Of a DNA stretch of 64,000 bases, positions 9,357 to 19,075 are shown piece after piece; position 1 is the stretch's first letter, and each line of letters opens with the position of its first letter. Made by a program: the position numbers and the translations under genes. The stretch lies in the NCBI RefSeq assembly GCF_040448685.1, contig NZ_CP159290.1:3410001-3474000 (forward strand), given 5' to 3'. The stretch is from Cellulosimicrobium sp. ES-005. GTDB lineage: Bacteria; Actinomycetota; Actinomycetes; Actinomycetales; Cellulomonadaceae. The notes beneath the pieces are model-generated. The model saw only the letters and a list, made by a program, of their open reading frames with translations. It did no database searches and had not been told where the DNA came from.

Positions 9357-11612
9357 CTACGCGGTGCCCGACGGCGCAGCCCGGCCCGGTGCGGTCGGCG
9401 CGCCGTCGTCCGCGGTGGACGACGGCGGTCCCGCCAGGTGCTTGACCCGCGCGGAGATCTCCGCGTGGCGGCCGTGCACCATGGGGCGCTGCTGCGGGTT
9501 GCCGAGGTACCCGCACGTGCGCTTCACGACGTCGCACGTGCGCGGGTCGGCGTTGCCGCACGACGGGCACGCGAAGCCGCGCGCGGTCGGGTCGAAGTCG
9601 CCCGTGAACCCGCACGCGTAGCAGCGGTCGATGGGCGTGTTCGTGCCGAGGTAGCCCACGCGGTCGTACGCGTAGTCCCACACCGCCTCCAGGGCCTTCG
9701 GGTTCTGCTGGAGCACGGGGTACTCGCAGTAGTGGATGAACCCGCCGGACGTGTACCGCGCGTACTCGGCCTCGAAGTCGAGCTTCTCGAACGGCGTCGG
9801 GCTCTTGCGGACGTCGTAGTGGAAGCTGTTCGTGTAGTAGTCCTTGTCGGTGATGTCGGGCACCGCGCCGAACCGCTCCCGGTCGAGGCGGCAGAACCGG
9901 TCGGTGAGGCTCTCGCTCGGCGTCGCGTAGACGCTGATCCGGTAGCCGAGCCGCGCCGTCCACCCGGCGGCGTGCGCGTGCAGGGACCGCAGCACGTCGA
10001 GCGTCAGCTCCTTGGCCCGCGGGTCGTGCTCCCAGGCGCCGCCGTAGAACGCGGCGGCCACCTCGTACAGCCCGATGTACCCGAGCGACACCGTGGCGCG
10101 GCCGTCGCGGAAGAGCCGGTCGACGTCGTCGTCCGGTGCGAGGCGCTCCCCGAAGGCCCCGTGGACGTAGAGGATCGGCGCGTTGCCCGGCGTCGCCTCC
10201 TTGCAGCGCTCGATGCGGAAGACGAGCGCGTCGTGCACGGTCTCCAGGCGCTCGTCGAGCAGTCGCCAGAACGTGTCGAGGTCGCCCGCCGCCTCGAGCG
10301 CGATGCGCGGCAGGTTGAGCGTCACGACGCCGAGGTTCATGCGCCCCTCGGAGACGTCCCGGCCGTGCTCGTCCTGCCAGCCCTGGAGGAACGACCGGCA
10401 CCCCATGGGCACCTTGAACGACCCGGTGAGCTCGACGATCTTGTCGTACGACAGCACGTCCGGGTACATGCGCTTCGTCGCGCACTCGACCGCGAGCTGC
10501 TTGAGGTCGTGGTTGGGGTCGCCGGGGTCGAGGTTCACGCCGCGGCGCAGCGTGAAGATGAGCTTGGGGAAGATCGCGGTGCGGCCCTCGCTCCCGAGGC
10601 CGCGGATCCGGATCTGGAGGATCGCGCGCTGGATCTCGCGCTCCAGCCAGCCCGTGCCGAGCCCGAACCCGACCGACGTGAACGGCGTCTGCCCGTTCGA
10701 CGTGAACAGGGTGTTGATCTCGTACTCCAGCGACTGCATCGCGTCGTAGATGTCCTTGCGCGTCTTCTCGCGCGCGTACTCCTCGTGCGCGGACTCGTCG
10801 GCGATCCACCGGCGCGCGTCCGCGAGGTGCTTCTCCAGGTTGCGCTCGGCGTAGGGAGCGAGGAGCTCGTCGATGCGGTTGACCGAGCACCCGCCGTACT
10901 GGCTGGAGGACACGTTCGCGATGATCTGGCTGATCTGCGCCGTCGCGGTCTGGATCGAGCGGGGCGGCTCCACCTGCGCGTTCCCGATCCGGAAGCCGCT
11001 CGACAGCATCGACCGGAAGTCGATGAGGCAGCAGTTCGTCATGGGCGCGTAGGGGTGGTAGTCGAGGTCGTGGTAGTGCAGGTCGCCCTTCTGGTGCGCG
11101 TTCGCGACGTGCGGCGGCAGCATCCGCAGCCCGATCGCCTTGCCCACGGTCCCGGCCGTGAGGTCGCGCTGGGTGTTGAAGACCTCGCTGTCCTTGTTGG
11201 CGTTCTCGTTGACGACCGTGGAGTCCTTGTCCAGCAGCCGCACGATCGAGTGGTTGAGGTCCGTCGCGCGGCTGCGCGCGAAGTCGCGCTGCACGCGGTA
11301 GTCGATGTAGGCGCGCGCGACGTCGTACTCGTGCGACCCGAGCAGCACGTGCTCGACGACGCCCTGGATCTCGTAGATCTTCACCGTGCCGACGAACCGC
11401 GCGGCGATCTCCGCGTCGACGCGGTCCACGACCTCGTCGACACGGCTCCGGTGCGCGGCCGTGAGGTCGCCGTGCACCTCCGCGAAGGCCTTCGTCACGG
11501 CGGCGCGGATGCGGCCGTCGTCGAACGGCCGCCGACGGCCGTCGCGCTTGAGGACCTCCAACGTGGTGGTGCCGACGGTCGGTGCTGCCTGGTCGAGCTC
11601 GATGGTGCTCAT
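9357..11612 (-). CDS. nrdD: Anaerobic ribonucleoside-triphosphate reductase, class III
   Basis: 751 residues. An N-terminal ATP-cone (VLKRDGRRRPFDDGRI, about residues 19-110) gives allosteric control; the large glycyl-radical barrel follows, with FTSNGQTPF and cysteine-bearing substrate loops. The C-terminus has a zinc site (CYAC ... CPSC) and the glycyl-radical motif RTCGYLG about 45 residues from the end. It makes dNTPs without oxygen, using the radical installed by NrdG encoded immediately downstream. ATG start at 11612. Two NrdR-box-like sites lie 70-115 bases upstream, so the NrdR repressor probably controls it. Confidence 0.96.
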   Translation of the reverse strand: MSTIELDQAAPTVGTTTLEVLKRDGRRRPFDDGRIRAAVTKAFAEVHGDLTAAHRSRVDEVVDRVDAEIAARFVGTVKIYEIQGVVEHVLLGSHEYDVARAYIDYRVQRDFARSRATDLNHSIVRLLDKDSTVVNENANKDSEVFNTQRDLTAGTVGKAIGLRMLPPHVANAHQKGDLHYHDLDYHPYAPMTNCCLIDFRSMLSSGFRIGNAQVEPPRSIQTATAQISQIIANVSSSQYGGCSVNRIDELLAPYAERNLEKHLADARRWIADESAHEEYAREKTRKDIYDAMQSLEYEINTLFTSNGQTPFTSVGFGLGTGWLEREIQRAILQIRIRGLGSEGRTAIFPKLIFTLRRGVNLDPGDPNHDLKQLAVECATKRMYPDVLSYDKIVELTGSFKVPMGCRSFLQGWQDEHGRDVSEGRMNLGVVTLNLPRIALEAAGDLDTFWRLLDERLETVHDALVFRIERCKEATPGNAPILYVHGAFGERLAPDDDVDRLFRDGRATVSLGYIGLYEVAAAFYGGAWEHDPRAKELTLDVLRSLHAHAAGWTARLGYRISVYATPSESLTDRFCRLDRERFGAVPDITDKDYYTNSFHYDVRKSPTPFEKLDFEAEYARYTSGGFIHYCEYPVLQQNPKALEAVWDYAYDRVGYLGTNTPIDRCYACGFTGDFDPTARGFACPSCGNADPRTCDVVKRTCGYLGNPQQRPMVHGRHAEISARVKHLAGPPSSTADDGAPTAPGRAAPSGTA

Positions 11613-11680
11613 CGTTCCCGTTCCCCTCTGCCCACCGAGTTCTCGTCTCCGTCCCGCAGGGGTTGCGAGACGGACCGCAC

Positions 11681-11728
11681 CCCAACATGTGGGGTCTGGA
11701 TCACGGCTGCGCCACCATATCTAGTCGG
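11681..11728. promoter_or_regulatory. Pair of NrdR boxes upstream of nrdD
   Basis: Two 16-bp sites, 11681-11696 and 11713-11728, both fit the palindromic core C-N-A-N-A-T-N-T-N-G (CAACATGTGG and CCATATCTAG). Their starts are exactly 32 bp apart, about three helical turns, the usual arrangement for cooperative NrdR binding. The same spacing recurs before nrdI at 40.2 kb. Identification is by eye from the known NrdR motif. Confidence 0.75.
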
Positions 11729-11873
11729 CAGGGCGCGTGCGACGCGGATCCCCGGCGTGGCGGCGAGCACGGGACAGGTCGGGACCTCGGTCCCGTGGCG
11801 ACGGGACCTGCGACCCGGCCGGACGGGGATTTCTCGCGGTCGGGACCGCGCGTCGCGGCGCTAGCGTCGGGTC

Positions 11874-12647
11874 GTGTCCCGACGTCCCCCCGGCTGGGTG
11901 CCGAACCAGCACGGCGCGTGGCCGATGCTGCTCCTGCCGTTCGTCGTCGGGACGATCCGAGGGATCCAGGACACCGGGTTCCGGCCGGTAACCGTCGCGC
12001 TCGGTGCGCTGTGGCTCGTCGGCTACCTCGCCTACTTCGCGGCAGGGCTCTGGCTGAAGTCGCGCCGTCGGCCGCGCTACCGGCGCCCGATGCTCACGTA
12101 CGCCGCGACCACTGCGGCGCTCGGGCTGGTCGTGCTCCTGCTCGACCCGGCGCTCGCGCTCTGGGCCCCGGTGTTCCTCCCGTTCCTCGCGCTCGGGCTC
12201 TGGGCCTCGGCGCAGCGCACCGAACGGTCCGTCGCGGCGGGCGGCGCGATGACGGTGGCGGCCTCGCTCATGACGGTCGTCGCGTACGCCGCGTGCCGGT
12301 CCCCGGGCGCACCCGTGCTGGCGGTCCCCGGGGTGGTGTGGTTCGTCGCCGCGCTCCTGCTCGCCTACCTGTTCGGGACCGTGCTCTACGTCAAGACGAT
12401 GATCCGCGAGCGCGGCGTGCGGTCGTACGTCGTCGGCTCGGTCGCGTACCACGCGGCGGTCACCGTCGCGGCGGGCGTGGTCGCCGTCGTGCACGACCCC
12501 TCGTGGTGGTGGGCGACGGCGTTCCTCGCTGCGGCGACGGTGCGCGCGGCCACGCTGCCGGGCCGGCCCTTGAGCCCGCGGGCCGTCGGGATCGGCGAGA
12601 TCGTCGCGACCGTGCTGCTGCTCGTCGTCGCGCTCGTCGTGCGGTAG
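11874..12647 (+). CDS. YwiC-like integral membrane protein
   Basis: 257 residues, GTG start without a ribosome binding site; a TAGCGT -10-like hexamer lies just upstream, consistent with a leaderless transcript. The N-terminal WVPNQHGAWPMLLLPFVVG is the YwiC family hallmark, followed by about seven hydrophobic segments. Function is not established; homologues often sit near anaerobic-respiration genes, and here the gene is divergent from the class III reductase nrdD. Convergent with the GH92 gene and separated from it by a strong hairpin. Confidence 0.82.
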   Translation: MSRRPPGWVPNQHGAWPMLLLPFVVGTIRGIQDTGFRPVTVALGALWLVGYLAYFAAGLWLKSRRRPRYRRPMLTYAATTAALGLVVLLLDPALALWAPVFLPFLALGLWASAQRTERSVAAGGAMTVAASLMTVVAYAACRSPGAPVLAVPGVVWFVAALLLAYLFGTVLYVKTMIRERGVRSYVVGSVAYHAAVTVAAGVVAVVHDPSWWWATAFLAAATVRAATLPGRPLSPRAVGIGEIVATVLLLVVALVVR

Positions 12648-12664
12648 CACGACCTGGCTGCGTC

Positions 12665-12695
12665 CCTGGGCCGGGAGCGGACCTCCCGGCCCAGG
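12665..12695. terminator. Bidirectional terminator, 13-bp perfect stem
   Basis: Arms 12665-12677 and 12683-12695 are exact complements around a 5-base loop, between the convergent ywiC-like and GH92 genes. Confidence 0.8.
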
Positions 12696-12708
12696 AATGG
12701 TCGGCGGC

Positions 12709-15700
12709 TCAGCAGGTGTGTGCGGGCACCTCGACCTCCTGCGCGTGCGGGTCGCCGTCGGGCAGCGTGGCCGTCACGGTGACGGTGCCGGCCTCGATGC
12801 TCGTGGCGCGCGAGGCGAACGACTGGTAGGCGTTCGTGCCCGGCTCGACGCCGGTGAACGACTTCTCACCGAACGGCGTGGAGAGGGTCACGTCGACCGG
12901 TGCGTCGCCCACGTTCGTCGCGCGCACCGCCACGTAGACCGTGCCCGCCAGGCACCGCGGCGCGACCTCGACGTCGACCTGCGGGGTGGGCTCGTGCGAG
13001 CCCGCCACCTCGAGCCGGGTGAGGAACAGCTTGCCTCCCCAGCCGTCCTCGGGCGTCGAGTCGGAGAACCGCAGGTACAGCGACCCGTCCGTCGACCCGG
13101 TCGTCGCGAGGAGGTCTGCGACGTCCAGCGTGTGCTCGGCGCGGTTGCTGTCGAAGATCGGCGAGCCCTCGGCCTTGAGCACCTCGGTCCAGGTCTCGCG
13201 GTCGGCGGACGCCGAGACGAGGTACTGGTTCGCGAGGTCGACGGTGATCGTGCCCGCGGTCGCGCTGGCGAGCGGGACCTCGTAGACGAAGAAGTTGTGC
13301 TCGTCGGCGAATCGAGCCTGGCCGGTGGTCTGGGAGCCGCTGTCCTGGACCAGCCAGCCCGCCTCCTCGGGGGTGGTGGGCACGATCTCGACGACGTCGC
13401 CCACGAGGCGCACGGTGCCTCGACCCGTGAGGGCCCAGGAACCGGTGGTCGCGGCGACCTCGAGCGTGTACGCCCGCGGGGCGACGCTCGCCGACGGGGT
13501 CACGGTGACCGTCCTGGTGACCGTCGCGCCCGCCGGCACCTCGACCTCAGCCGACACGGGGTCGACGGTCCACCCGTCGTCCAGCGTCATGGCGAGGTCC
13601 ACGGTGACCGCCTCGTCGGTGCTGCTCGTGAGGGACACCTCGACCGCGGCGGCGCCACCCGGCCGCAGCGCGGCGCTGCCGACCTCGATCGTCACGGGTG
13701 CGACGGGGACCTCGTCGATGGTCAGCAGCTCCACCTCGGCGAGCTGCACCGACCCCGCGGTGTCGAGGAACCGCACCCGGTACTGCGCCATCGTCGCGTC
13801 GTCGGCGAGCCGGAACGGCCGGGTCTGGTTCCGCCACGGGAACGTCTGGTCCGTGCGCTCGTCGAGCACGGTCCACGACTCGCCGTCGTCGGAGCCCTCG
13901 AGGACCCAGTGGGTCGGGTCCAGCGCCGCGTCCGTGCCGGAGGTGAGGGTGTAGAAGTGCACGGGGACGTCCGTGCCTCCGCTGACGAGGTACCGCACCC
14001 ACGGCTCGTCGCCGGTGAGGGTCGTCTGCGTCGCCGACGTGTCGTCGAACAGCGCGCCGGCCTCGCCGCCGCTGCTCGACGCCACGCCGTGCCCCGCGCC
14101 GGTCACGTCCTCCATCGGGTCGGGGGTCTCGCCGACGGCGGTCACGGAGCCGGGGACGTCGTCCTCGCCCGTGCCCCACGCACCGGGCTCGTCGCCCATC
14201 GTGAAGCGCAGGGTCGCGCCGTCCGCGAGCTCGTCGTGCGCGACGACCGTCGACGAGTGGTCCTCGCCGTCGATCGTGAGCGACTGCACGTAGATGTTTC
14301 CCTCGCTCGTGCCCGGCGCCTCGATGACCACGTCGCCGCCCGGCAGGTGCAGCGTCGCCTTCTCGAAGAGCGGCGAACCGATCGCGTACTCGCCCGAACC
14401 CATCTGCAGCGGGTAGAGGCCGAGCGCGCTCATGACCTGCCACGACGAGCTGGCGCCGTTGTCCTCGTCGCCGGGGTAGCCCTGGCCGATCTCCGAGCCG
14501 ACGAACCCGCGCTGGAGCGCAGCGCGCACCTGCTCCTGGCCCTTCCACGGCTGCTGCGTGAAGCTGTACATCCACGGGATGTGGTACGAGACCTGGTTCG
14601 CGATGGCCCACTGCCCGAGCCGCAGGTCACGGGCCTCGCGCATCTCGTGGATGATGCCGCCGTACGAGCCGCGCTTCTGCGCGAGCTCCGGGGTCGCGAA
14701 GAACTCGTCCAGCTTGTCGGCCAGCGCCGCACGGTCACCGCCGAACAGCTCCGCCAGTCCCTGCCCGTCGTACGGCGCCGGGAACGCCTCGTTCCAGCCG
14801 TTCGCCTCGGCGTAGTCGTGGTCGTTGCCCCACACGCCGGGGTCGTACTGCTCGGGAGAGCTCGTCCACTCACCCTCTCGGGACTTGCCCTGGAAGAACC
14901 CGGTCGACCCGTCGAACAGGTTCGCGTACTCCTGCGAGCGGCTCAGGAGGTACTCGGCCTCCTCGTCGAGCTGCGCGCGCTCGTCCGCGGGCGTGGCCGG
15001 GTCCTCGGCCATCGCCCGCGCCATCTGCGCGATCGCGAAATCGTTCATCGCGCCGTCCTTGGACCAGGCGAACGCGGCACCGCCGAGGTCGTTCGGCACG
15101 TAGCCGAGAAAGTTCGACTCCTCGAGGCCGTGGCGCCCGATCATCCCGGAGCTGGGCCGCACGGTGGCGTTCTTCAGCGCGGCGTCGTAGGTGTCGCGGG
15201 CGTCGAGCCCGGGCACGTCCTTGACGTAGGCGTCGGCGAACGCCGAGTCGGAGCTCGTGCCCGTCATGATGCGGGCGTAGCCCGGCTGCGACCACGGCGA
15301 GATCCATCCGCCGTCGCGGTACTGCTGGACGAACCCGTCGACGAGCTCGCCCGCCGTCTCGGGCCACAGCAGCGAGTACGACGGCCACGCGGTGCGGAAC
15401 GTGTCCCAGAACCCGGTGTTGACGAAGAGCTTGCCGTCGAGGATCCGCGCGCCGGTCTCGGTCGGCGTGGTCCCCGGGGCGACGCCGCCCGAGCCCGACT
15501 GGTCCGCGTGCCGGTACACCGGGTCCTCGGCCGTGCCGACGTTCTCGTACGCCGAGTTCGGGTAGAGGTTGATCCGGTAGAGGTTCGAGTAGAGCGTGCG
15601 GAGCTGGTCCTCCGTCGCGCCCTCGACCTCCACGACGCCGAGGCGCTCGTCCCAGGCGTCCTGGGCGTCCGCGACGAGGTCCTCGAACGTGGCGTCGTCG

Positions 15701-17178
15701 GCGATCTCCAGCTCGAGGTTCTTCTTCGCCTGCGCGGTGCCGAGGAGCGACGTCGCGACCCGCATCTCGACCGTTCCGGCGTCGAACGAGACGTAGCTCG
15801 TCGCGGGCCGCTGCCCGGCGACGTGGTCGGTCGCGGTGACCGGTGCGGAGAACTCGCCGTACAGGTACATCCGCTGCGCGTCGGTGCCGCCGGAGGGGTT
15901 GGTGTAGCCCGTGAAGGTGCCCGCCGCGGCGTCCACGGTGAAGTCCGCGACGCTGTCGATGGCGTCGAGGACGATGCTCCGCCCGCCCTCGTCGGGGAAC
16001 GTGAACCGGAACGCGGCGGCGTGGTCGGTCGGGGTGATCTCGGTGCGCAGCCCGTTCTGGAACGTCACGTCGTACAGGTGCGCCGTGGCCACCTCGTCGT
16101 CGTGGGAGAACGCGAGGCCGCGCGCCGCGCGGTCCGTGTCCGGCACGCCCGTCGCGACGGACGGCATGAACTGGAACGCCTGGCGGTCGCCCACCCAGAT
16201 GCTCGGCTGGTGGCTCGACGAGAACGCCTGGATCACGGGCAGGTTCTGGGCGTCGTTGCGCTCCTGGTAGTGGTAGAGCGTGCCGCGGGAGCCGGCGTCG
16301 GTCATCGGGGTCCAGAAGTTGAACCCGTTCGGCCACGCCACCGCGGGGAAGTTGTTCCCGCGCGAGTAGCCGCCGCCGCTGGAGTTGGTGCCGCGCCTCG
16401 TGTCCACCCAGTCGGAGGGTCGTGCGTCCTCGGGCGTCGGGGACGCGTCGGCGATCTCGATGTCGTCGACCCAGCCGCTGACCGGAGCGGGACCCTCGGG
16501 GCCGTCGTACGTCAGGAGCACCCGGTCGACCGTCTTGCCGGTCGCGACGGCTCCGAGATCGGTCGCCTTGCGGTTCCACTGGAGCGGGTAGATCGTGCCC
16601 GACTCGCCCTGCGACCGGGCGTCCAGGTCGACGCCGTGGTGGTCGACCGCGCCCAGGTCGCTGAGAGAGGTGCCGTCGGTGAACACGAGGTCGACCGCGA
16701 CGAACGTGGAGGCGTAGTCCACGACCTGCTCGTCGAACTCGGGGAAGAGGAGGTAGGACAGCTCGGTGTCGGGGCCGACCGGTACGTCCACGTCCAGGAC
16801 GACGCTGGTCGCGGCCCCTTCACCGGCGGCCTCGTGCGTCGCGCTGTAGTGCAGCGCCCGGAGCCCGGTGAACCCGACGTCGTTCTTGGCCGCGTACGAG
16901 GTGTCCGGCCCGTCGTCGACCACGAGGTCGAGACCGGGCGAGCCGTCGCCGCGGACCACGCCCGACGCGACGGGCTGGCCGTCGGCGCCGAGCTCGACCG
17001 TTCCGACGACCGCCGGGTCCCCGGTCTCGAAGGACGTGCGGAGCTCGCCGCCCTCGGCCGCGGCGGAGCCCGCCGCGGGCAGGACGAGCGAGGTCACCAG
17101 CAGGGACGCTGCGGCGGCGGTGCCGACGCCCGTCCTCGGGGCGCGGCGAGGTCGGTGACGGGACGGTACGGGGTGCAT
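12709..17178 (-). CDS. Secreted multidomain GH92 alpha-mannosidase
   Basis: 1489 residues from ATG 17178 (AGGAG 6 bases upstream). Arg-rich signal peptide with ALA-type cleavage near residue 40. An N-terminal beta-sandwich region precedes the GH92 catalytic part, marked by GGGYSRGNNFPAVAWPNGF, TEITPTDHAAAFRFTFP and the catalytic-loop GDEDNGASSSW. C-terminal modules follow: a discoidin/CBM32-like region (around EPWVRYLVSGG to VRFLDTAGSV), an NEW3-like Ig domain (LDDGWTVDPVSAEVEVPAG) and a further sandwich ending in AHTC. GH92 enzymes are calcium-dependent exo-mannosidases acting on yeast mannan and N-glycans. A LacI-type palindrome overlaps its promoter, suggesting sugar induction. Confidence 0.93.
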   Translation of the reverse strand: MHPVPSRHRPRRAPRTGVGTAAAASLLVTSLVLPAAGSAAAEGGELRTSFETGDPAVVGTVELGADGQPVASGVVRGDGSPGLDLVVDDGPDTSYAAKNDVGFTGLRALHYSATHEAAGEGAATSVVLDVDVPVGPDTELSYLLFPEFDEQVVDYASTFVAVDLVFTDGTSLSDLGAVDHHGVDLDARSQGESGTIYPLQWNRKATDLGAVATGKTVDRVLLTYDGPEGPAPVSGWVDDIEIADASPTPEDARPSDWVDTRRGTNSSGGGYSRGNNFPAVAWPNGFNFWTPMTDAGSRGTLYHYQERNDAQNLPVIQAFSSSHQPSIWVGDRQAFQFMPSVATGVPDTDRAARGLAFSHDDEVATAHLYDVTFQNGLRTEITPTDHAAAFRFTFPDEGGRSIVLDAIDSVADFTVDAAAGTFTGYTNPSGGTDAQRMYLYGEFSAPVTATDHVAGQRPATSYVSFDAGTVEMRVATSLLGTAQAKKNLELEIADDATFEDLVADAQDAWDERLGVVEVEGATEDQLRTLYSNLYRINLYPNSAYENVGTAEDPVYRHADQSGSGGVAPGTTPTETGARILDGKLFVNTGFWDTFRTAWPSYSLLWPETAGELVDGFVQQYRDGGWISPWSQPGYARIMTGTSSDSAFADAYVKDVPGLDARDTYDAALKNATVRPSSGMIGRHGLEESNFLGYVPNDLGGAAFAWSKDGAMNDFAIAQMARAMAEDPATPADERAQLDEEAEYLLSRSQEYANLFDGSTGFFQGKSREGEWTSSPEQYDPGVWGNDHDYAEANGWNEAFPAPYDGQGLAELFGGDRAALADKLDEFFATPELAQKRGSYGGIIHEMREARDLRLGQWAIANQVSYHIPWMYSFTQQPWKGQEQVRAALQRGFVGSEIGQGYPGDEDNGASSSWQVMSALGLYPLQMGSGEYAIGSPLFEKATLHLPGGDVVIEAPGTSEGNIYVQSLTIDGEDHSSTVVAHDELADGATLRFTMGDEPGAWGTGEDDVPGSVTAVGETPDPMEDVTGAGHGVASSSGGEAGALFDDTSATQTTLTGDEPWVRYLVSGGTDVPVHFYTLTSGTDAALDPTHWVLEGSDDGESWTVLDERTDQTFPWRNQTRPFRLADDATMAQYRVRFLDTAGSVQLAEVELLTIDEVPVAPVTIEVGSAALRPGGAAAVEVSLTSSTDEAVTVDLAMTLDDGWTVDPVSAEVEVPAGATVTRTVTVTPSASVAPRAYTLEVAATTGSWALTGRGTVRLVGDVVEIVPTTPEEAGWLVQDSGSQTTGQARFADEHNFFVYEVPLASATAGTITVDLANQYLVSASADRETWTEVLKAEGSPIFDSNRAEHTLDVADLLATTGSTDGSLYLRFSDSTPEDGWGGKLFLTRLEVAGSHEPTPQVDVEVAPRCLAGTVYVAVRATNVGDAPVDVTLSTPFGEKSFTGVEPGTNAYQSFASRATSIEAGTVTVTATLPDGDPHAQEVEVPAHTC

Positions 17179-17393
17179 GTCTGCTCCTGAGATCGTGTGC
17201 CGCGACGGTGCGGCCGGACGACGTCGTGGGCGGAGGCGCGATGCCGTGCTGTCCCGGGCCCCGGACAGGGGCCGTGGGGAGACGGGACGCCCTCGCCACG
17301 GGCCGGCCGGGTCCTCGCCGCCGTGCGACGCACCATCGCGTCGCGCTGCATCGGCGGACAGGGGCCAGCCCGATCCCAGCATCCTGGGCGGTA

Positions 17394-17409
17394 TTGACAC
17401 CGCTGTCAA
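17394..17409 (-). promoter_or_regulatory. LacI-type operator overlapping the -35 of the GH92 promoter
   Basis: Perfect palindrome TTGACA-CCGC-TGTCAA about 220 bases upstream of the mannosidase start. On the minus strand its TTGACA arm is a consensus -35, and CAGGAT follows after 17 bases as a -10. A repressor bound here would block the promoter. No LacI gene is in the window. Confidence 0.6.
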
Positions 17410-17575
17410 GCGATCGGTCGAAACCGCTCTGTCCGGACATGTCGTGCCGTCCTCCGTCGGGGAGCCCGGAGCGCGGCCTCCCGCGTCGCGCCGGCGCTCG
17501 GCGGAGCACCCGTTCCCGAGCGAGGACGCGCGCGTTCCGGGACCCCGCCGTCGGGCCCGATGGTTCACTGGCCCG

Positions 17576-17944
17576 ATGGACGACGACGCGCCCCTCACGG
17601 TCTCCGGCCTCGGCGAGCGCGTCGAGGCCGTCTCGGCGCTCTACGCGCGGAAGTTCGGCGTCGAGCGCGACCCGGACTGGTTCATGCTCAAGCTCGCCGA
17701 GGAGGTCGGGGAGCTCACGCAGGCGTTCCTCGTCGCGACGGGACGCACCCGCCCGCGCGGGGACGCACCACCGTCCGGAGCGGCGCCTGACGGGGCCACC
17801 GGGGACGACGGCGGGGCCTCGCCCCTCGCGGACGAGGTCGCCGACGTCCTGGCGCACCTGCTCCTGCTCGCGCGCTCCCAGGGCGTCGACGTCGACGCTG
17901 CCGTACGGCGCAAGTGGCTCGCGTGGGAGGCGGAGCTGCCGTGA
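17576..17944 (+). CDS. MazG-like nucleotide pyrophosphohydrolase
   Basis: 122 residues, ATG start. The helical all-alpha NTP-PPase motifs are visible: EEVGELTQAFL (ExxE, residues about 38-48) and, after a Gly/Asp-rich insertion of about 35 residues, DEVADVLAHLLLLA (ExxD). These four acids coordinate Mg in MazG/HisE-type enzymes that hydrolyse (d)NTPs to monophosphates, usually to clear damaged nucleotides. The insertion between the helices is longer than usual. Close relatives are often annotated as phosphoribosyl-ATP diphosphatase-like, but no his genes are nearby. Confidence 0.75.
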   Translation: MDDDAPLTVSGLGERVEAVSALYARKFGVERDPDWFMLKLAEEVGELTQAFLVATGRTRPRGDAPPSGAAPDGATGDDGGASPLADEVADVLAHLLLLARSQGVDVDAAVRRKWLAWEAELP

Positions 17945-18003
17945 CCCGGCGCGGGGCCGGCGACGTGCGGCCGGGGCGGTACCGGCGCCGCTAGGGTGGC
18001 GCC

Positions 18004-18534
18004 GTGACCGACCACCGCACCGATCCGCCCGTCAGCGCCGACGAGGTCGACACGCTGCGCGGCTTCCTCGACTTCCACCGCGACACGCTGCGCTGGAAGA
18101 CGTCGGGACTCGACGCGGCCGAGCTCGCGCACCGGCTCGGGCCCTCGTCGATGACGCTCGGCGGGCTGCTCAAGCACCTCGCGTTCGTGGAGTCGAACTG
18201 GTTCTCCGAGGTGCTGCTCGGGGAGCCGCTCATGGCACCCTTCGACACCGCGGCCTGGGCCGAGGACCGCGACTGGGACTGGACGACGGCAGCGGGCGAC
18301 TCCCCGGAGGAGCTGCGCATGCTCTTCGACCGCGCCGTCGCGGCGTCCGACGCGATCCTCGACGACGCGCTCGCCGACGGCGGGCTCGACCGGCTGAGCG
18401 CCCGACCGGACCGCCACACGGGCGAGCACTGGAACCTGCGCTGGATCCTCGTGCACATGATCGAGGAGTACGCCCGGCACAACGGTCACGCCGACCTGCT
18501 CCGCGAGGCGATCGACGGAACCGTCGGCGAGTAG
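18004..18534 (+). CDS. DinB/DUF664 family four-helix protein
   Basis: 176 residues. The metal-site histidines of the DinB-like fold are placed as in DUF664 proteins: LLKHLAFVE near residue 60 and RHNGHADLLR near the C-terminus (EEYARHNGHADLLRE is typical). The family includes thiol-dependent S-transferases that use mycothiol or bacillithiol, but the substrate of this member is unknown. Starts with GTG just after a TAGGGT -10-like hexamer, so it is probably leaderless. It is a single-gene unit. Confidence 0.85.
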   Translation: MTDHRTDPPVSADEVDTLRGFLDFHRDTLRWKTSGLDAAELAHRLGPSSMTLGGLLKHLAFVESNWFSEVLLGEPLMAPFDTAAWAEDRDWDWTTAAGDSPEELRMLFDRAVAASDAILDDALADGGLDRLSARPDRHTGEHWNLRWILVHMIEEYARHNGHADLLREAIDGTVGE

Positions 18535-18649
18535 CGCGACCAGCGCCGCGCGCACGGCATGGTCGCGGTCGCCGCGTCCGGACGGGGTCGTCTCACGCAC
18601 CCGGCGGCGGACGGGATGACGGTTGCCGCGAGCGGCGTCGCCCGGGACC

Positions 18650-19075
18650 ATGGCCGACGTGACCGCTCCTGAGCAGCCCTCGTCCGTCCCTCCCTCGCGC
18701 CGTCCGAGCGTCGCGACCGTGGTCCTCGCGGCGCTCGTCCTGCTCGGCGTCGCGCTCCTGGCCGTCGCGGCCTGGGTCGCGAGCCGCCCGACGGCGTCCG
18801 GATGGTTCGCGTACGCGCCGCTGTCCGGCACCACGTTCGTCCCCGGCGGGGCGTACCCGCTGGGTACCGCGGCGCTCCTCGCCGGTGCGGGCGCGCTGCT
18901 CGTCGGAGGCGCGGTCGGGTTCGTCGTGGGCCGCCGCAGCGGCCCGGCTGCGGTGGTGGGCTCCGGGACGACCGGACCCGGCACCTCCGGCCCGGGCGGT
19001 GCCGTGGAACCGGGCGGTGCCGCGGGCCCGGGCGAGACCTCGGGTCACGGTGCCGACGAGGCGCCTGCCGGATGA
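18650..19075 (+). CDS. Small membrane protein of unknown function, coupled to the HAD gene
   Basis: 141 residues from ATG 18650; an in-frame upstream start at 18623 is possible. Two hydrophobic helices (VATVVLAALVLLGVALLAVA and AALLAGAGALLVGGAVGFVV) flank a 30-residue loop; the C-terminal 40 residues are Gly/Pro/Thr-rich and likely disordered. Stop overlaps the ATG of the HAD phosphatase, so the two are probably translated together. No family recognised. Confidence 0.65.
   Translation: MADVTAPEQPSSVPPSRRPSVATVVLAALVLLGVALLAVAAWVASRPTASGWFAYAPLSGTTFVPGGAYPLGTAALLAGAGALLVGGAVGFVVGRRSGPAAVVGSGTTGPGTSGPGGAVEPGGAAGPGETSGHGADEAPAG

Noticed and set aside
9349-11688. Frame continuing upstream of nrdG across nrdD
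   Set aside because: Shadow of nrdD in another frame on the same strand; nrdG has its own GTG and ribosome binding site.
12697-17190. 1497-codon plus-strand frame opposite the mannosidase
   Set aside because: Arg/Val/Gly-rich antisense shadow of the GH92 gene with no domain.
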